A stretch of DNA of 64,000 nt from Microbacterium gubbeenense DSM 15944. Lineage in GTDB: Bacteria; Actinomycetota; Actinomycetes; Actinomycetales; Microbacteriaceae. The translations under genes were made by a program, and so were the position numbers. Under the pieces are notes generated by a model. That model was given only the letters and a program-made list of their open reading frames with translations. It was not told the DNA's origin and searched no databases. Below, piece after piece: positions 48,591-58,302 of this stretch (position 1 is the first letter of the stretch; every line of letters starts with the position of its first letter). Location of the stretch: assembly GCF_000422745.1 (NCBI RefSeq), contig NZ_AUGQ01000001.1:62001-126000 (forward strand), written 5' to 3'.

Positions 48591-49042
48591 TCTCCGTTGG
48601 TCTTCTCGGCGGCGTATCCGGACGAGCCGAACCCGCCGTCGCCGCGCACGCTGTCGTCAAGGTCGTCGACCGGGAGGAATCTCGCCCGGACGACCGGCGC
48701 AACGATGAGCTGCGCGATGCGGTCTCCGGCGGCGATGTCATACGCGCTGTCCCGATCGGTGTTCAGCAGCGCGACCTTGATCTCGCCACGGTACCCCGCA
48801 TCGATCGTGCCGGGCGCGTTGACGATCGTGATCCCGTGCTTGGCGGCGAGCCCGCTGCGCGGAACGACGAAGCCGGCGTATCCGTCCGGCAGCGCGATGC
48901 GCACTCCGGTGGGCACCACCGCGCGCTGACCGGGCTCGAGACGGAGATCGATCGACGACACGAGGTCGGCGCCGGCGTCTCCGGGGTGGGCGTAGGTCGG
49001 CACGACCGGTGCGACAATGGGAAGATCCACGGAATCACTCAC
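48587..49042 (-). CDS. dut: dUTP diphosphatase
   Basis: 151 aa from GTG 49042. Trimeric dUTPase motifs: motif 1 HPGDAGADL, motif 2 VPRSGLAAKHG, motif 3 NAPGTIDAGYRGEIKV, motif 4 GDRIAQLIVAPV, motif 5 GDGGFGSSGY. Removes dUTP and makes dUMP. No Shine-Dalgarno precedes the GTG and only 12 bp separate it from the divergent DUF3093 start. Overlaps the DUF3710 start by 4 bases. Confidence 0.95.
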   Translation of the reverse strand: MSDSVDLPIVAPVVPTYAHPGDAGADLVSSIDLRLEPGQRAVVPTGVRIALPDGYAGFVVPRSGLAAKHGITIVNAPGTIDAGYRGEIKVALLNTDRDSAYDIAAGDRIAQLIVAPVVRARFLPVDDLDDSVRGDGGFGSSGYAAEKTNGE

Positions 49043-49054
49043 GCATCGAGGGTA

Positions 49055-49549
49055 ATGCAGAAAACCGCCTCCTCCCCCGATCGGACCCGTTCGACGGGGC
49101 CGATCTACCGCGAACGGCTCGCGCCGTCGCTGAAGATCCTCAGCGCGGCAGCCATCGTCGCGCCCATGGTGTCGCTCGTCTTCGTGAAGATGAACAGTGT
49201 CGTAGCGCTCGCGCTCGGCGTCGCGTCCGCCGCCGTGCTCATCCTCGTGCTGATCTTCCTCGCGCCCGTGATCTCGGTCTCGGGGCGGGAACTCCTCGCC
49301 GGGCGCGCGCATATCGAAGCCGCCCACCTCGGCGAGCCGCTCGCCCTCTCGGGCGACGAGGCCCGCGCCGTGCGCGGAGTGAATCTCGACCCGCGCGGCT
49401 GGTACCAGATACGCGGAGGGATCGACGGGATCGTGTTCGTGGAGAACACGGATCCCGACGATCCCGTCAGGTCGTGGACAATCTCGTCCCGCACGCCCGA
49501 CCGCTTGGCGGCCGCTATTCGGCGTGCGAAGAGCGGGGCGTCCGCTTAG
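49055..49549 (+). CDS. DUF3093 family membrane protein
   Basis: 164 aa from ATG 49055 with GAGGG at 49048-49052. Two adjacent membrane helices (about 26-70), then a soluble part (VSGRELLAGRAHIEAAHLGEPLALSGDEARAVRGVNLDPRGWYQIRGGIDGIV). Actinobacteria-specific, unknown function. The 3' end overlaps the convergent DUF4193 gene by 4 bp. Confidence 0.88.
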   Translation: MQKTASSPDRTRSTGPIYRERLAPSLKILSAAAIVAPMVSLVFVKMNSVVALALGVASAAVLILVLIFLAPVISVSGRELLAGRAHIEAAHLGEPLALSGDEARAVRGVNLDPRGWYQIRGGIDGIVFVENTDPDDPVRSWTISSRTPDRLAAAIRRAKSGASA

Positions 49550-49836
49550 GCGCAGTCCTTGCACACGGGGCCGGAGGGCCCGATGTGGTCGGTCTGCGAG
49601 CGGTGCTTCACGAGGAAGCACTCCATGCAGGTGAACTCGTCCTGCTGCGGGGGCAGCACGACGACGTCGAGCTCGACGTTCGAGAGGTCGTTGCCGCCCA
49701 GTACGAAGCTGGGGTTGTCGGCGTCCTCGCTCTCGACCGCGGTGCTCTGGTTCGATCGCGCCGCCTTGAGGGCCTCGATCGATTCGTTGCCTTCGTCTTC
49801 GTTCTTGTTACGCGGAGCGTCGTAGTCTGTTGCCAT
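49546..49836 (-). CDS. DUF4193 family protein
   Basis: 96 aa. Acidic N-terminus, then a C-terminal zinc-ribbon-like arrangement CMECFLVKHRSQ...VCKDC (four Cys, one His). Conserved actinobacterial family of unknown function, often next to DUF3093 and dut. Confidence 0.9.
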   Translation of the reverse strand: MATDYDAPRNKNEDEGNESIEALKAARSNQSTAVESEDADNPSFVLGGNDLSNVELDVVVLPPQQDEFTCMECFLVKHRSQTDHIGPSGPVCKDCA

Positions 49837-49873
49837 CGCCGGGCGTCACTTCTTTCGGGGGTCTGTGGTCAAG

Positions 49874-49890
49874 TGCAGGGTGCCCCTGCA
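49874..49890. promoter_or_regulatory. Inverted repeat upstream of the DUF4193 gene
   Basis: TGCAGGG (49874-49880), TGC, CCCTGCA (49884-49890), perfect 7-bp arms, overlapping a TTGACC -35-like hexamer on the minus strand just downstream. Lies in the 299-bp divergent region before sepH; nothing else is evident there. Confidence 0.4.
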
Positions 49891-50135
49891 GTGGTCGCGC
49901 GTGCGGCGGAACCGTGCGGAATTCGACATCTGATGCACATCGTGCGTCGTACGCGGGGCGGCGTTAGTTTGCACGACGAAACCTGAATTCGCAAATGCGA
50001 GATGTCATGGGCGCGTCATCCGGGAGCCGCAGCAGGTCAAACCCGCGGCGCGCCCGCTGTATTCCCGCACTTCCCGGCCCGCGCGTGACACCATGTGTGC
50101 GACGCGATCCGCTCGCGCCAAGCGGAAGGAGCAGG

Positions 50136-51095
50136 ATGGAACAGCTGACCATCGTGGGCACGGAGGGGCAGACGCTCGTCCTCGCCACGGAGCACGGACA
50201 GCGCTTCACCCTCGACATCGACGACATGCTGCGCACGGAGGTGCGCCGCGCACGCGCCGAGGCCGAGCCGAAGCCGCGAGAGGCGGGGCCCGGTCCGCGC
50301 GAGATCCAGGCGCACATCCGATCGGGCATGTCCGCCGAGGACGTCGCCGAACTGCTCGGCTGCGACATCGAGCGCGTGCGGCTCTTCGAGGGCCCGGTTC
50401 TCGCCGAGCGCGAGCACATCGTCGACCGCGCGCTCGCGATGCCGGTCCTCACCGGGGTGCAGGTCGATCTCGACGACGCACCCACCTTCGGCACGTCGAT
50501 CCGCCAGAAGCTCGCCGACGTGTCGGCGGGGCACGAGCGCTGGTCGAGCTGGAAGACCGACGACGGCTGGGTCGTCAAGCTGAGCTTCGAGGCCGGCGGT
50601 GTCGAGCGCGACGCGCGCTGGTCCTTCGACCCCCGCCGCAGCGCGCTCTCCCCCGCCAACGACGACGCCGTGCAGCTGTCGCGCCAGGGCAAGCTGCCGG
50701 ACGACGGGCTGATCCCGCGCCTCAGGGCGCTCGATGCGTCGGGGGCCGCCAAGGACTCCTCGACGTTCGACGACCAGGCGTTCCAAGAGGAGCACTCGCC
50801 CGAGCCGGTCGAGCCCGAGCGCCCCGCCGACACGGCGGACCTCCTCGAGGCCCTCCGCCGCAAGCGCGGGCAGCGCGAGGCGCCTCCCGCGTTCACCGAC
50901 GCCCCCGACGATCAGCCGTCGCGTCCGGTCGCGACGCTCGGCGGCCTGGATCCGCATCTCGAGGAGACGCCGCCCGCCGGGGACGACGACGCGGACGCGC
51001 CGAGCGCGGAGAGCGACAAGTCGTCGCGCCGCAGGGGCCGCCCGACGATGCCCTCGTGGGACGAGATCGTGTTCGGATCCCGCGGAGAGGACTGA
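50136..51095 (+). CDS. sepH: Septation protein SepH (DUF3071)
   Basis: 319 aa from ATG 50136, with GGAAGGA 6 nt upstream. The N-terminal DUF3071 domain (about 1-165) with the HTH-like AHIRSGMSAEDVAELLGCDIERVRLFEGPVLAERE, followed by an acidic disordered C-terminus ending in a basic RRRGRPTMPSWDEIVFG motif. SepH stimulates FtsZ assembly at septa in Streptomyces and mycobacteria. Confidence 0.9.
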   Translation: MEQLTIVGTEGQTLVLATEHGQRFTLDIDDMLRTEVRRARAEAEPKPREAGPGPREIQAHIRSGMSAEDVAELLGCDIERVRLFEGPVLAEREHIVDRALAMPVLTGVQVDLDDAPTFGTSIRQKLADVSAGHERWSSWKTDDGWVVKLSFEAGGVERDARWSFDPRRSALSPANDDAVQLSRQGKLPDDGLIPRLRALDASGAAKDSSTFDDQAFQEEHSPEPVEPERPADTADLLEALRRKRGQREAPPAFTDAPDDQPSRPVATLGGLDPHLEETPPAGDDDADAPSAESDKSSRRRGRPTMPSWDEIVFGSRGED

Positions 51096-51096
51096 C

Positions 51097-52230
51097 TCAG
51101 TCCGCATACCCCCCGGCCCGGATGAGCGGAACCGTCGTCTCCTCCGGGGTCAGGGAGCCGTGCTGGCCGATCATGGCCTGCGAACGCTTATCGGCAAGCC
51201 GATCGTCGTAGAACGCCCAGAGGCCGCGCGCGGCCACGAGCACGTCCCCGATGCGCCCCGCGACGTGCGGCTGCACCTCGGCGCCGAACAGGCCGTCGGC
51301 GATCGCCTCGTCGCGCGTGACGACGTCCGCCGTCGCGCCTGAGACCTCTCGCCACGTCTCGCACAGCGCGGCTGCGTCCTGGCCATGATCGGCGTACACG
51401 TGGAGGAAGCGCGGCTCGCCTCCGAGGTGGCGCACGCCGTCCAGGCGCGGATCCCCGTCCTCGAGCAGCACGTGCCTCGTGGACGGCACGTCGATCATCC
51501 CGTGATCGGCCGTGACGATGACGCCGATGTCGCGCCCGAGCCCGAACGCGGGCCGCAGCGCGCGGTCGATCTGCTCGAGCGTGTCGCGCCAGCGGTCGGA
51601 GTCGACGCCGTGCTTGTGGCCGGCCTTGTCGAGCTCGGGCAGGTAGCAGTACACGAGCGCGCCGTCCTGCTGCTGCGCGAGGGCGCAGGCGACCTGGACG
51701 CGCTGCGCGAGATCGCTCTCCGCGGCGAACTCCGCGCCGCGATGCAGCGCCGCCGTGAACCCGCTCCCCCGGTACTCCGGGGATCCGACCGAATACGGCT
51801 TGAGGCCGGCGGCGGCCGCGCGCTCGAACACCGTCTCACTGCGCTGCCACGTCGCGGGATCGAGCCCGTTCTCGCCGTAGCCGCTGATCTGGTTCTCGAC
51901 GACGTCGCGGTCGGGGTCCAGCGCCCGGTACCCGACGAGCCCGTGGACGCCCGGCCATTCGCCCGTGAGGAACGACGCCAGCGCCGCGGCGGTCGTCGAG
52001 GGGTATACGGTCTGGGCGACGTGCTTCTTCGGCATCGCCTGCGACAGGGTGCGCGCGTGGGCCCGGTGTGCGCGCAGCTGAATCGCTCCGAGCCCGTCGA
52101 CGACGAACGCGATCGCCGACCTCACGGGGGGCAGCCATTCGCCCCCGCCGCGCAGAGAACGAAGCATCTCGGGCGCCACTCCGGCGAGATTCCGGGCCGA
52201 ACGGGCCGCCACGGGTACGATTTTCTGCAT
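51097..52230 (-). CDS. Alkaline phosphatase-superfamily nucleotide pyrophosphatase/phosphodiesterase
   Basis: 377 aa from ATG 52230. The metal ligands of the NPP/alkaline phosphatase fold are visible: FVVDGLG near the N-terminus, nucleophile Thr in TVYPSTTAAALASFLTG, LPELDKAGHKHG, VTADHGMIDV and the final IGQHGSLTPEE. Substrate unknown. Stop is one base past the sepH stop; tail-to-tail. Confidence 0.88.
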   Translation of the reverse strand: MQKIVPVAARSARNLAGVAPEMLRSLRGGGEWLPPVRSAIAFVVDGLGAIQLRAHRAHARTLSQAMPKKHVAQTVYPSTTAAALASFLTGEWPGVHGLVGYRALDPDRDVVENQISGYGENGLDPATWQRSETVFERAAAAGLKPYSVGSPEYRGSGFTAALHRGAEFAAESDLAQRVQVACALAQQQDGALVYCYLPELDKAGHKHGVDSDRWRDTLEQIDRALRPAFGLGRDIGVIVTADHGMIDVPSTRHVLLEDGDPRLDGVRHLGGEPRFLHVYADHGQDAAALCETWREVSGATADVVTRDEAIADGLFGAEVQPHVAGRIGDVLVAARGLWAFYDDRLADKRSQAMIGQHGSLTPEETTVPLIRAGGYAD

Positions 52231-52293
52231 CAGGGTCAGTCTCGCACAGGCGCTTTCTGCCCGACATTCGTGACGTGAATCAGAAAGGGCCGC

Positions 52294-54735
52294 ATGGCGC
52301 GCAAGCAGGACCAGGTCGCCCCGGTGAACGAGCGCATCGAGGACATCGCGCTCGAGAACGAGATGCAGGGGTCGTACCTCGAGTACGCGTACTCCGTCAT
52401 CTATTCGCGAGCCCTCCCCGACGCGCGCGATGGGCTCAAGCCCGTGCAGCGACGGATCCTCTATCAGATGTCCGAGATGGGGCTGCGGCCCGACCGCGGG
52501 CACGTGAAGAGCGCGCGCGTCGTCGGGGACGTGATGGGAAAGCTGCACCCCCACGGCGACTCGGCGATCTACGACGCGCTCGTGCGCCTCGCGCAGGACT
52601 TCGCCATGCGCGTGCCGCTCGTCGACGGTCACGGCAACTTCGGATCCCTCGATGACGGGCCCGCCGCGAGCCGCTACACCGAGGCCCGCCTCGATCGCGC
52701 CGCGATGCGGATGTCGGAGAACCTCGACGAGGACGTCGTCGACTTCGTGCCGAACTACGACGGCCAGTACCAGCAGCCCGACGTGCTCGCCGCGGCCTAC
52801 CCGAACCTGCTCGTCAACGGCGCGACGGGCATCGCGGTGGGAATGGCGACGAACATGGCGCCGCACAACCTCATCGAGGTCGTGAACGCCGCCACGCATC
52901 TGCTCGAGCACCCCGGCGCGACCACGACCGAGCTCATGCAGTTCGTGCCGGGGCCCGATTTCCCCGACGGCGGCATCATCATGGGCCTCGACGGCGTCCG
53001 CGACGCCTACGAGACCGGGCGCGGATCCGTCAAGGTGCGCGCGAAGACGCAGATCGAGCAGATCGGCCCCCGCCGCACGGGCATCATCGTCACCGAGCTG
53101 CCGTACATGGTGGGCCCCGAGCGCGTGATCGAGAAGCTCAAGGACGCCGTGCAGTCCAAGAAGCTGCAGGGCATCAGCGACGTCAACGACCTGTCGGACC
53201 GCAAGCACGGCCTGCGCCTGGTCATCGGCGTGAAGACCGGCTTCGACGCCGAGGCCGTGCTCGAGCGCCTGTTCCGGCTGACGCCGCTCGAGGATTCGTT
53301 CGGCTTCAACAACGTCGCCCTCGTCGACGGGCAGCCGTCCACGCTCGGGCTGCGCGACATGCTCGTCGTCTACGTCAACCACCGGATCCAGGTCATCACC
53401 CGGCGCACGACGTTCCGCTTGGCCCGTCGCCAGGAGCGCCTGCATCTCGTGCAGGGCCTGCTCGTGGCGATCCTCGACATCGACGAGGTGATCCAGGTCA
53501 TCCGCTCGTCCGAGACGAGCGAGGAGGCCCGGGGGCGCCTGTGCCAGGTGTTCGACCTCGACGATGTGCAGGCCGAGTACATCCTCGAGCTGCGCCTGCG
53601 CCGCCTCACGAAGTTCTCCCGCATCGAGCTCGAGACCGAGCGCGACGAGCTGCTCGCCGAGATCGCGCAGCTCCAGGAGCTGCTCGGGTCCGATGCGCTC
53701 ATCCGCCGACAGGTCGCCGTCGAGCTCGAGGCCGTCTCGGACGAGCTCGGCACGCCGCGGCGCACGGTCCTGATGAACGCGAAGCCGCAGCCGAAGAGGT
53801 CGGCGAAGGCGAGCGAAGAGGATCTCCAGATCGCGGATGCGCCGACCCTCGTCGCCCTGTCGACGACGGGCCGCGCGATCCGGATCGACGTGCCGGACGG
53901 CGAGGAGATCACTGCCCCCGCGCGCCGCGGCAAGCACGACGCGATCCTGGCCGCCGCGCGCACGACCGTGCGCGGCGAGCTGGGCGCCGTGACCTCGGTG
54001 GGCCGGCTCGTGAAGTTCCACCCGATCGATCTGCCGTCCGTGCCGACGAGCTCGATCTCGCTCAGCGCGGGCCAGCGGCTGCGCGACTACATCGGGCTCA
54101 CCGACAAGGCCGAGGAGATCGTGGGGCTCGTCGAGCTCGCCTCCGACGCCCCGCTCGCGATCGGCACCGCGCAGGGCATCGTGAAGCGCGTCGTGCCATC
54201 GGGCCTGCCGTCGAAGCCCGACCTCGAGATCATCTCGCTCAAGCCCGGCGACCGCGTGATCGGCACCGCTACGACGACGGACGAATCCGACCTCGTGTTC
54301 GTGACGAGCGATGCGCGCCTGCTGCGGTTCGCCGCCTCGACGGTCCGCCCGCAGGGCGCCTCGGCGGCGGGAATGGCCGGCGTCAAGCTCTCCCCCGATG
54401 CCCGCGCCCTGTTCTTCGGCGCCGTCACGGGCGACGGCAACGTCGTCGTCACGGTGTCCACCTCGTCGACGGCGCTTCCGGGCACCGACCCGGGGCGCGC
54501 GAAGATCAGCGACTACGGCGAGTATCCCTCCAAGGGGCGCGCGACGAGCGGCGTGCGCGCGCACGCGTTCCTGAAGGGCGAGGACGGCCTGCAGCTCGCG
54601 TGGGCCGGCCCGGATCCCGCATACGCGCTCGACGCCAAGGGATCCGTCCGAAAGCTGCCGATGACGCTCTCGAAGCGCGACGGCTCCGGCCAGCTGCTCG
54701 ACGCGCCCGTCGACACGATCGGACGCGCGCTGTAG
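52294..54735 (+). CDS. Type II DNA topoisomerase subunit A (topoisomerase IV-like)
   Basis: 813 aa. Winged helix and tower with [30 protein letters not shown] and the catalytic Tyr128 in [11 protein letters not shown]. The C-terminal beta-pinwheel lacks the GyrA box (no QRRGGKG), so it is a decatenase-like topo IV subunit rather than gyrase. Its partner B subunit is 0.96 kb downstream in the opposite direction, past one unrelated gene. Confidence 0.92.
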   Translation: MARKQDQVAPVNERIEDIALENEMQGSYLEYAYSVIYSRALPDARDGLKPVQRRILYQMSEMGLRPDRGHVKSARVVGDVMGKLHPHGDSAIYDALVRLAQDFAMRVPLVDGHGNFGSLDDGPAASRYTEARLDRAAMRMSENLDEDVVDFVPNYDGQYQQPDVLAAAYPNLLVNGATGIAVGMATNMAPHNLIEVVNAATHLLEHPGATTTELMQFVPGPDFPDGGIIMGLDGVRDAYETGRGSVKVRAKTQIEQIGPRRTGIIVTELPYMVGPERVIEKLKDAVQSKKLQGISDVNDLSDRKHGLRLVIGVKTGFDAEAVLERLFRLTPLEDSFGFNNVALVDGQPSTLGLRDMLVVYVNHRIQVITRRTTFRLARRQERLHLVQGLLVAILDIDEVIQVIRSSETSEEARGRLCQVFDLDDVQAEYILELRLRRLTKFSRIELETERDELLAEIAQLQELLGSDALIRRQVAVELEAVSDELGTPRRTVLMNAKPQPKRSAKASEEDLQIADAPTLVALSTTGRAIRIDVPDGEEITAPARRGKHDAILAAARTTVRGELGAVTSVGRLVKFHPIDLPSVPTSSISLSAGQRLRDYIGLTDKAEEIVGLVELASDAPLAIGTAQGIVKRVVPSGLPSKPDLEIISLKPGDRVIGTATTTDESDLVFVTSDARLLRFAASTVRPQGASAAGMAGVKLSPDARALFFGAVTGDGNVVVTVSTSSTALPGTDPGRAKISDYGEYPSKGRATSGVRAHAFLKGEDGLQLAWAGPDPAYALDAKGSVRKLPMTLSKRDGSGQLLDAPVDTIGRAL

Positions 54736-54745
54736 CGTCTGGCGC

Positions 54746-55675
54746 ATGAAGATCATCATCTCGGGCGCGAGCGGATCGCTCGGGCGCGCCCTGGCCGGCT
54801 CGCTCGTGTCCGACGGCCACGATGTCGTCGCCCTCACGCGGGCACCGGGCCGGCACCCGATCCCGGGCACCACCGAGGTCGGCTGGGATCCCGCTGATGT
54901 GGCGGCCTGGGCGCACGCGCTCGAATCGGGCGGCGAGGTCGGCGTCGTCAACCTCGCGGGCAAGCCGGTCGACTGCCGCCCCACAGAGCAGAACATCCGC
55001 GAGCTGCGCGATTCGCGGGTACGGGCGACGGAGGCCCTCGTGGCCGCATCCGAGCGCCGCGGCCAGCCCGTGGACCGCTGGGTGCAGGCGTCGACGACGG
55101 CCATCTACGGCGACGCCGGCGACGAGCACATCACCGAGCACACGCCGGATCCTGTCGACGGTCTCCCCCAGATGACCGGGATCGTCCTCCCCTGGGAGGC
55201 CGCAGCCCGGGACGCGAACGCGACCCATCGCGTGACCCTGCGCACCTCGATCGTGCTCGATCGCAACACTCCCGCGCTCGACCGCCTCCTCCTGCCCGCG
55301 AAGCTGGGCTTCGGCGGCGCGATCGCCGGCGGCCGCCAGTGGTTCAGCTGGATCCACGTCCACGACTGGCTCCGAATCGCCCGCGCCGCGCTCGGCCTCG
55401 AACCCGCGCTGGAGCTGCCGGACGCCCCGGTCATCGCCGCAGCTCCGAACCCCGTGCGCAACGCAGATCTCATGCGATCGCTCCGCGAGGCCGCCGGCGT
55501 GCCGTTCGGGCTGCCGACGCCCGAGTTCGTGCTGCGACTCGCGTCGATCGGCCTGCGCACGGATCCGCTGCTCGCGCTCACGGGGCGCCGCACGACGTCC
55601 GCGGTCCTCGCCGAGCGCGGCTTCGAGTTCCGCTATCCCACGCTCGAGAGCGCCCTGGCCGACCTCGGCACGTAA
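54746..55675 (+). CDS. TIGR01777 family NAD-dependent epimerase-like protein (SDR39U1)
   Basis: 309 aa. Rossmann motif MKIIISGASGSLGRALA, VNLAGKPVD (family tag), SRVRATEALV, and a C-terminal DUF1731 (LPTPEFVLRLASIGLRTDPLLALTGRRT). No enzymatic activity is established for the bacterial family. Sits between the two topoisomerase subunit genes, 10 bp after the A subunit. Confidence 0.9.
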   Translation: MKIIISGASGSLGRALAGSLVSDGHDVVALTRAPGRHPIPGTTEVGWDPADVAAWAHALESGGEVGVVNLAGKPVDCRPTEQNIRELRDSRVRATEALVAASERRGQPVDRWVQASTTAIYGDAGDEHITEHTPDPVDGLPQMTGIVLPWEAAARDANATHRVTLRTSIVLDRNTPALDRLLLPAKLGFGGAIAGGRQWFSWIHVHDWLRIARAALGLEPALELPDAPVIAAAPNPVRNADLMRSLREAAGVPFGLPTPEFVLRLASIGLRTDPLLALTGRRTTSAVLAERGFEFRYPTLESALADLGT

Positions 55676-55692
55676 GGCGTGAGTCGCTCCGG

Positions 55693-57786
55693 CTACGCGT
55701 CGATCGCTTCTTTGTCGAGGTTCGCCGCGCCCTGCACGATGAATTCGCGGCGCGGAGCGACCTCGTTGCCCATGAGCATCTCGAAAACGCGACCGGCCGC
55801 CTCGGCGTCGGCCATGCGCACGCGGCGCAGCAGGCGGCCGTCGCGCGACATGGTCGTCTCGGCGAGCTGGTCGGCGTCCATCTCTCCCAGACCCTTGTAG
55901 CGCTGGATCGGCTCCTGCCACCGCTTGTTCTGGCGGCGCAGCTTCGCGAGCAGCGCGTTCAGCTCGCGGTCGCTGTACGTGTAGATCGGCTCGTTCGGCT
56001 TCGACCCGGGGTTCATCACGATCACGCGGTGCAACGGCGGTACCGCCGCGTACACCCGGCCGTGCTCGATGAGCGGACGCATGTAGCGGTAGAACAGCGT
56101 GAGCAGCAGGGTGCGGATGTGCGCGCCGTCGACGTCGGCATCGCTCATCATGATCACCTTGCCGTACCGCGCGGTGTCGATATCGAACGACCTGCCCGAC
56201 CCGGCGCCGACGACCTGGATCAGCGCCGCGCACTCGGCGTTCGAGAGCATGTCCGAGACCGAGGCCTTCTGCGTGTTCAGGATCTTGCCGCGGATCGGGA
56301 ACAGCGCCTGATACTCGCTGTCGCGAGCCTTCCGCGCCGTGCCGAGGGCCGAGTCTCCCTCGACGATGAAGATCTCGGTGTTCGAGACGTCGGTCGAGCG
56401 GCAGTCGATCAGCTTCGCGGGCAGCGACGACGACTCCAGCGCGTTCTTGCGGCGCTGCGTCTCTTTGTGCGCGCGCGCCGAGACACGCGCCTTCATCTCG
56501 CTGACGACCTTCTCGAGCAGCATCGAAACCTGGTTCTTGTCGTCGCGCTTGGTCGAGACGAACCGCTGCCGCATTCCCTCGCGGACGACCTTCGCGACGA
56601 TCTGGCGCACGGCGGGCGTGCCGAGCACCTCCTTCGTCTGGCCCTCGAACTGCGGCTCGGGAACGCTGACGTTGAGCACGGCGGTCAGCCCCGCGAGCAC
56701 GTCGTCCTTCTCCAGCTTGTCGCTGCCGACCTTCAGCCGGCGCGCATTCTTCTCGATCTCAGCCCTCAGCTGCTTGGTGAGCTCCTGCTCGAAGCCCTGC
56801 TGGTGGGTGCCTCCCTTGGGCGTGGCGATGATGTTCACGAACGACCGCATGTGCGTGTCGTAGCCGGTCCCCCAGCGCAGCGCGATGTCGACGTGGCACT
56901 CGCGATCGACGACGGTCGACTTCATCGACCCGTCGGCCTGCAGCGTGGGGACGGTCTCCGTGAAGGATCCTGTGCCCTCCAGCCGCCAGGTGTCCGTGAC
57001 GGGCGCATCGTTCGAGAGGAACTCGACGAACTCCGCGAGGCCGCCGTCGAACTTGTACGACGTCTCGCGGATGCCCGTCTCGGGGTCGTCGGCGAAGCGC
57101 TCGTCGCGCACGACGATCTCCAGGCCGGGTACGAGGAACGCGGTCTGCCGCGCGCGGGTGACGAGCTCGTCGTACTGGAAGGCCGCGTCCTTCGTGAAGA
57201 TCTGGCGGTCGGCCCAGTAGCGCACGCGGGTGCCGGTGACGCCGCGGGGCGCCCTGCCCGCGATCCGCAGCTCGCTGCCGTTCTCGAACGGGCTGAACGC
57301 GACATCGGGGCGCGCCTCGCCCTCGTCGGCGAACACGCCGGGCTCGCCCCGGTGGAAGCTCATGGCGTAGGTCTTGCCCGCGCGATCGACCTCGACGTCG
57401 AGGCGCTCGCTCAGCGCGTTCACCACGGATGCGCCGACGCCGTGCAGCCCGCCCGAGGCGGCGTACGAACCGCCGCCGAACTTTCCGCCGGCGTGCAGCT
57501 TCGTGAAGACGACCTCGACGCCGGTGAGGCCGGTGCGCGGTTCGACGTCGACCGGCACGCCGCGGCCGCGATCCTGCACCTCGACGCTGCCGTCGCCGCG
57601 CAGGATCACGAGGATGCGATCGCCGTTGCCGTCCACGGCCTCATCGACCGCGTTATCGATGATCTCCCACAGGCAGTGCATGAGGCCGGGGGAACCGTTC
57701 GAGCCGATGTACATGCCGGGCCGCTTGCGCACGGCCTCGAGCCCCTCGAGGACCTGAAGATGGTGGGCGGAATACTCGGCTGTCAC
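55693..57786 (-). CDS. Type II DNA topoisomerase subunit B (topoisomerase IV-like)
   Basis: 697 aa from GTG 57786. GHKL ATPase domain (EIIDNAVDEAV, GRGVPVD, GGLHGVGASVVNALS), transducer, TOPRIM (FIVEGDSALGTARKARDSEYQALFPIRGKILN; DADVDGAHIRTLLLTLF) and the C-terminal QRYKGLGEMDADQL motif. Partner of the A subunit at 52294-54735. Longer upstream frames are not supported. Confidence 0.92.
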   Translation of the reverse strand: MTAEYSAHHLQVLEGLEAVRKRPGMYIGSNGSPGLMHCLWEIIDNAVDEAVDGNGDRILVILRGDGSVEVQDRGRGVPVDVEPRTGLTGVEVVFTKLHAGGKFGGGSYAASGGLHGVGASVVNALSERLDVEVDRAGKTYAMSFHRGEPGVFADEGEARPDVAFSPFENGSELRIAGRAPRGVTGTRVRYWADRQIFTKDAAFQYDELVTRARQTAFLVPGLEIVVRDERFADDPETGIRETSYKFDGGLAEFVEFLSNDAPVTDTWRLEGTGSFTETVPTLQADGSMKSTVVDRECHVDIALRWGTGYDTHMRSFVNIIATPKGGTHQQGFEQELTKQLRAEIEKNARRLKVGSDKLEKDDVLAGLTAVLNVSVPEPQFEGQTKEVLGTPAVRQIVAKVVREGMRQRFVSTKRDDKNQVSMLLEKVVSEMKARVSARAHKETQRRKNALESSSLPAKLIDCRSTDVSNTEIFIVEGDSALGTARKARDSEYQALFPIRGKILNTQKASVSDMLSNAECAALIQVVGAGSGRSFDIDTARYGKVIMMSDADVDGAHIRTLLLTLFYRYMRPLIEHGRVYAAVPPLHRVIVMNPGSKPNEPIYTYSDRELNALLAKLRRQNKRWQEPIQRYKGLGEMDADQLAETTMSRDGRLLRRVRMADAEAAGRVFEMLMGNEVAPRREFIVQGAANLDKEAIDA

Positions 57787-57957
57787 AATCTTCGAGCTTA
57801 TCTTCGAATCAGCGCGATGCCGGTCGGAACACACGGAACGCCCAGTCCGCGTACGCCGTAGGCGAAACCCGAGGCGCGAAGGAAATCTTTGTCGGCCCTG
57901 CGTGGTTGTATGGGGCATGGCCCGTGACACGGAACGAACCACGAAGGAGACAGATCG

Positions 57958-58167
57958 ATGACTGCAGCACCCCTGGCCGAAGCCCCTGTCTCCCACCGAC
58001 TGACGGCGCTCGATCGCTGCGACGCGTGTGGAGCCCAGGCATACATCGCCGCCGAGGTCGGCGGCAGCGAGCTTCTGTACTGCGCCCACCACGGCCGCAA
58101 GTTCGAAGAGAAGCTGCGCGCCGTCGCCACCAACTGGCACGACGAGACTGCGAAGCTGCAGGACTGA
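57958..58167 (+). CDS. DUF7455 small zinc-ribbon-like protein
   Basis: 69 aa. Contains CDACGAQAY...LYCAHHGRKFEEKL: a CxxC and a CxHH that could bind zinc. Widely conserved and usually downstream of, or near, the RNA polymerase sigma/topo IV B gene in actinobacteria. AAGGAG is 8 nt before the ATG. Function unknown. The 171-bp region before it holds its promoter; no further element is clear there. Confidence 0.85.
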   Translation: MTAAPLAEAPVSHRLTALDRCDACGAQAYIAAEVGGSELLYCAHHGRKFEEKLRAVATNWHDETAKLQD

Positions 58168-58180
58168 CCTGATCAGCCTC

Positions 58181-58213
58181 AAGGGCCGCCTCCCACTCGG
58201 GAGGCGGCCCTTT
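58181..58213 (+). terminator. Intrinsic terminator after the DUF7455 gene
   Basis: AAGGGCCGCCTCCC (58181-58194), loop ACTC, GGGAGGCGGCCCTT (58199-58212): perfect 14-bp stem followed by T. Confidence 0.88.
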
Positions 58214-58247
58214 CGCATCCATGTCCGGTTGATCAAAATGGCATAGG

Positions 58248-58270
58248 TCTCACAAATTTGAGAGCGCTCT
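58248..58270. promoter_or_regulatory. Overlapping palindromes before the DUF4956 operon
   Basis: TCTCA-CAAATT-TGAGA (58248-58263) overlaps the perfect palindrome AGAGCGCTCT (58261-58270). Located 33-55 bp before the start of the three-gene operon, downstream of a TTGATC -35-like sequence (58229-58234); probable operator/promoter. Confidence 0.45.
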
Positions 58271-58302
58271 GATGGATGAATCACTTCCCAAGGAGCAACT
58301 CG

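Noticed and set aside
51097..55104. A 1335-codon minus-strand frame running from the phosphodiesterase gene upstream through the topo A gene
   Set aside because: Only the part below ATG 52230 has motifs; the rest is antisense to the topoisomerase gene.
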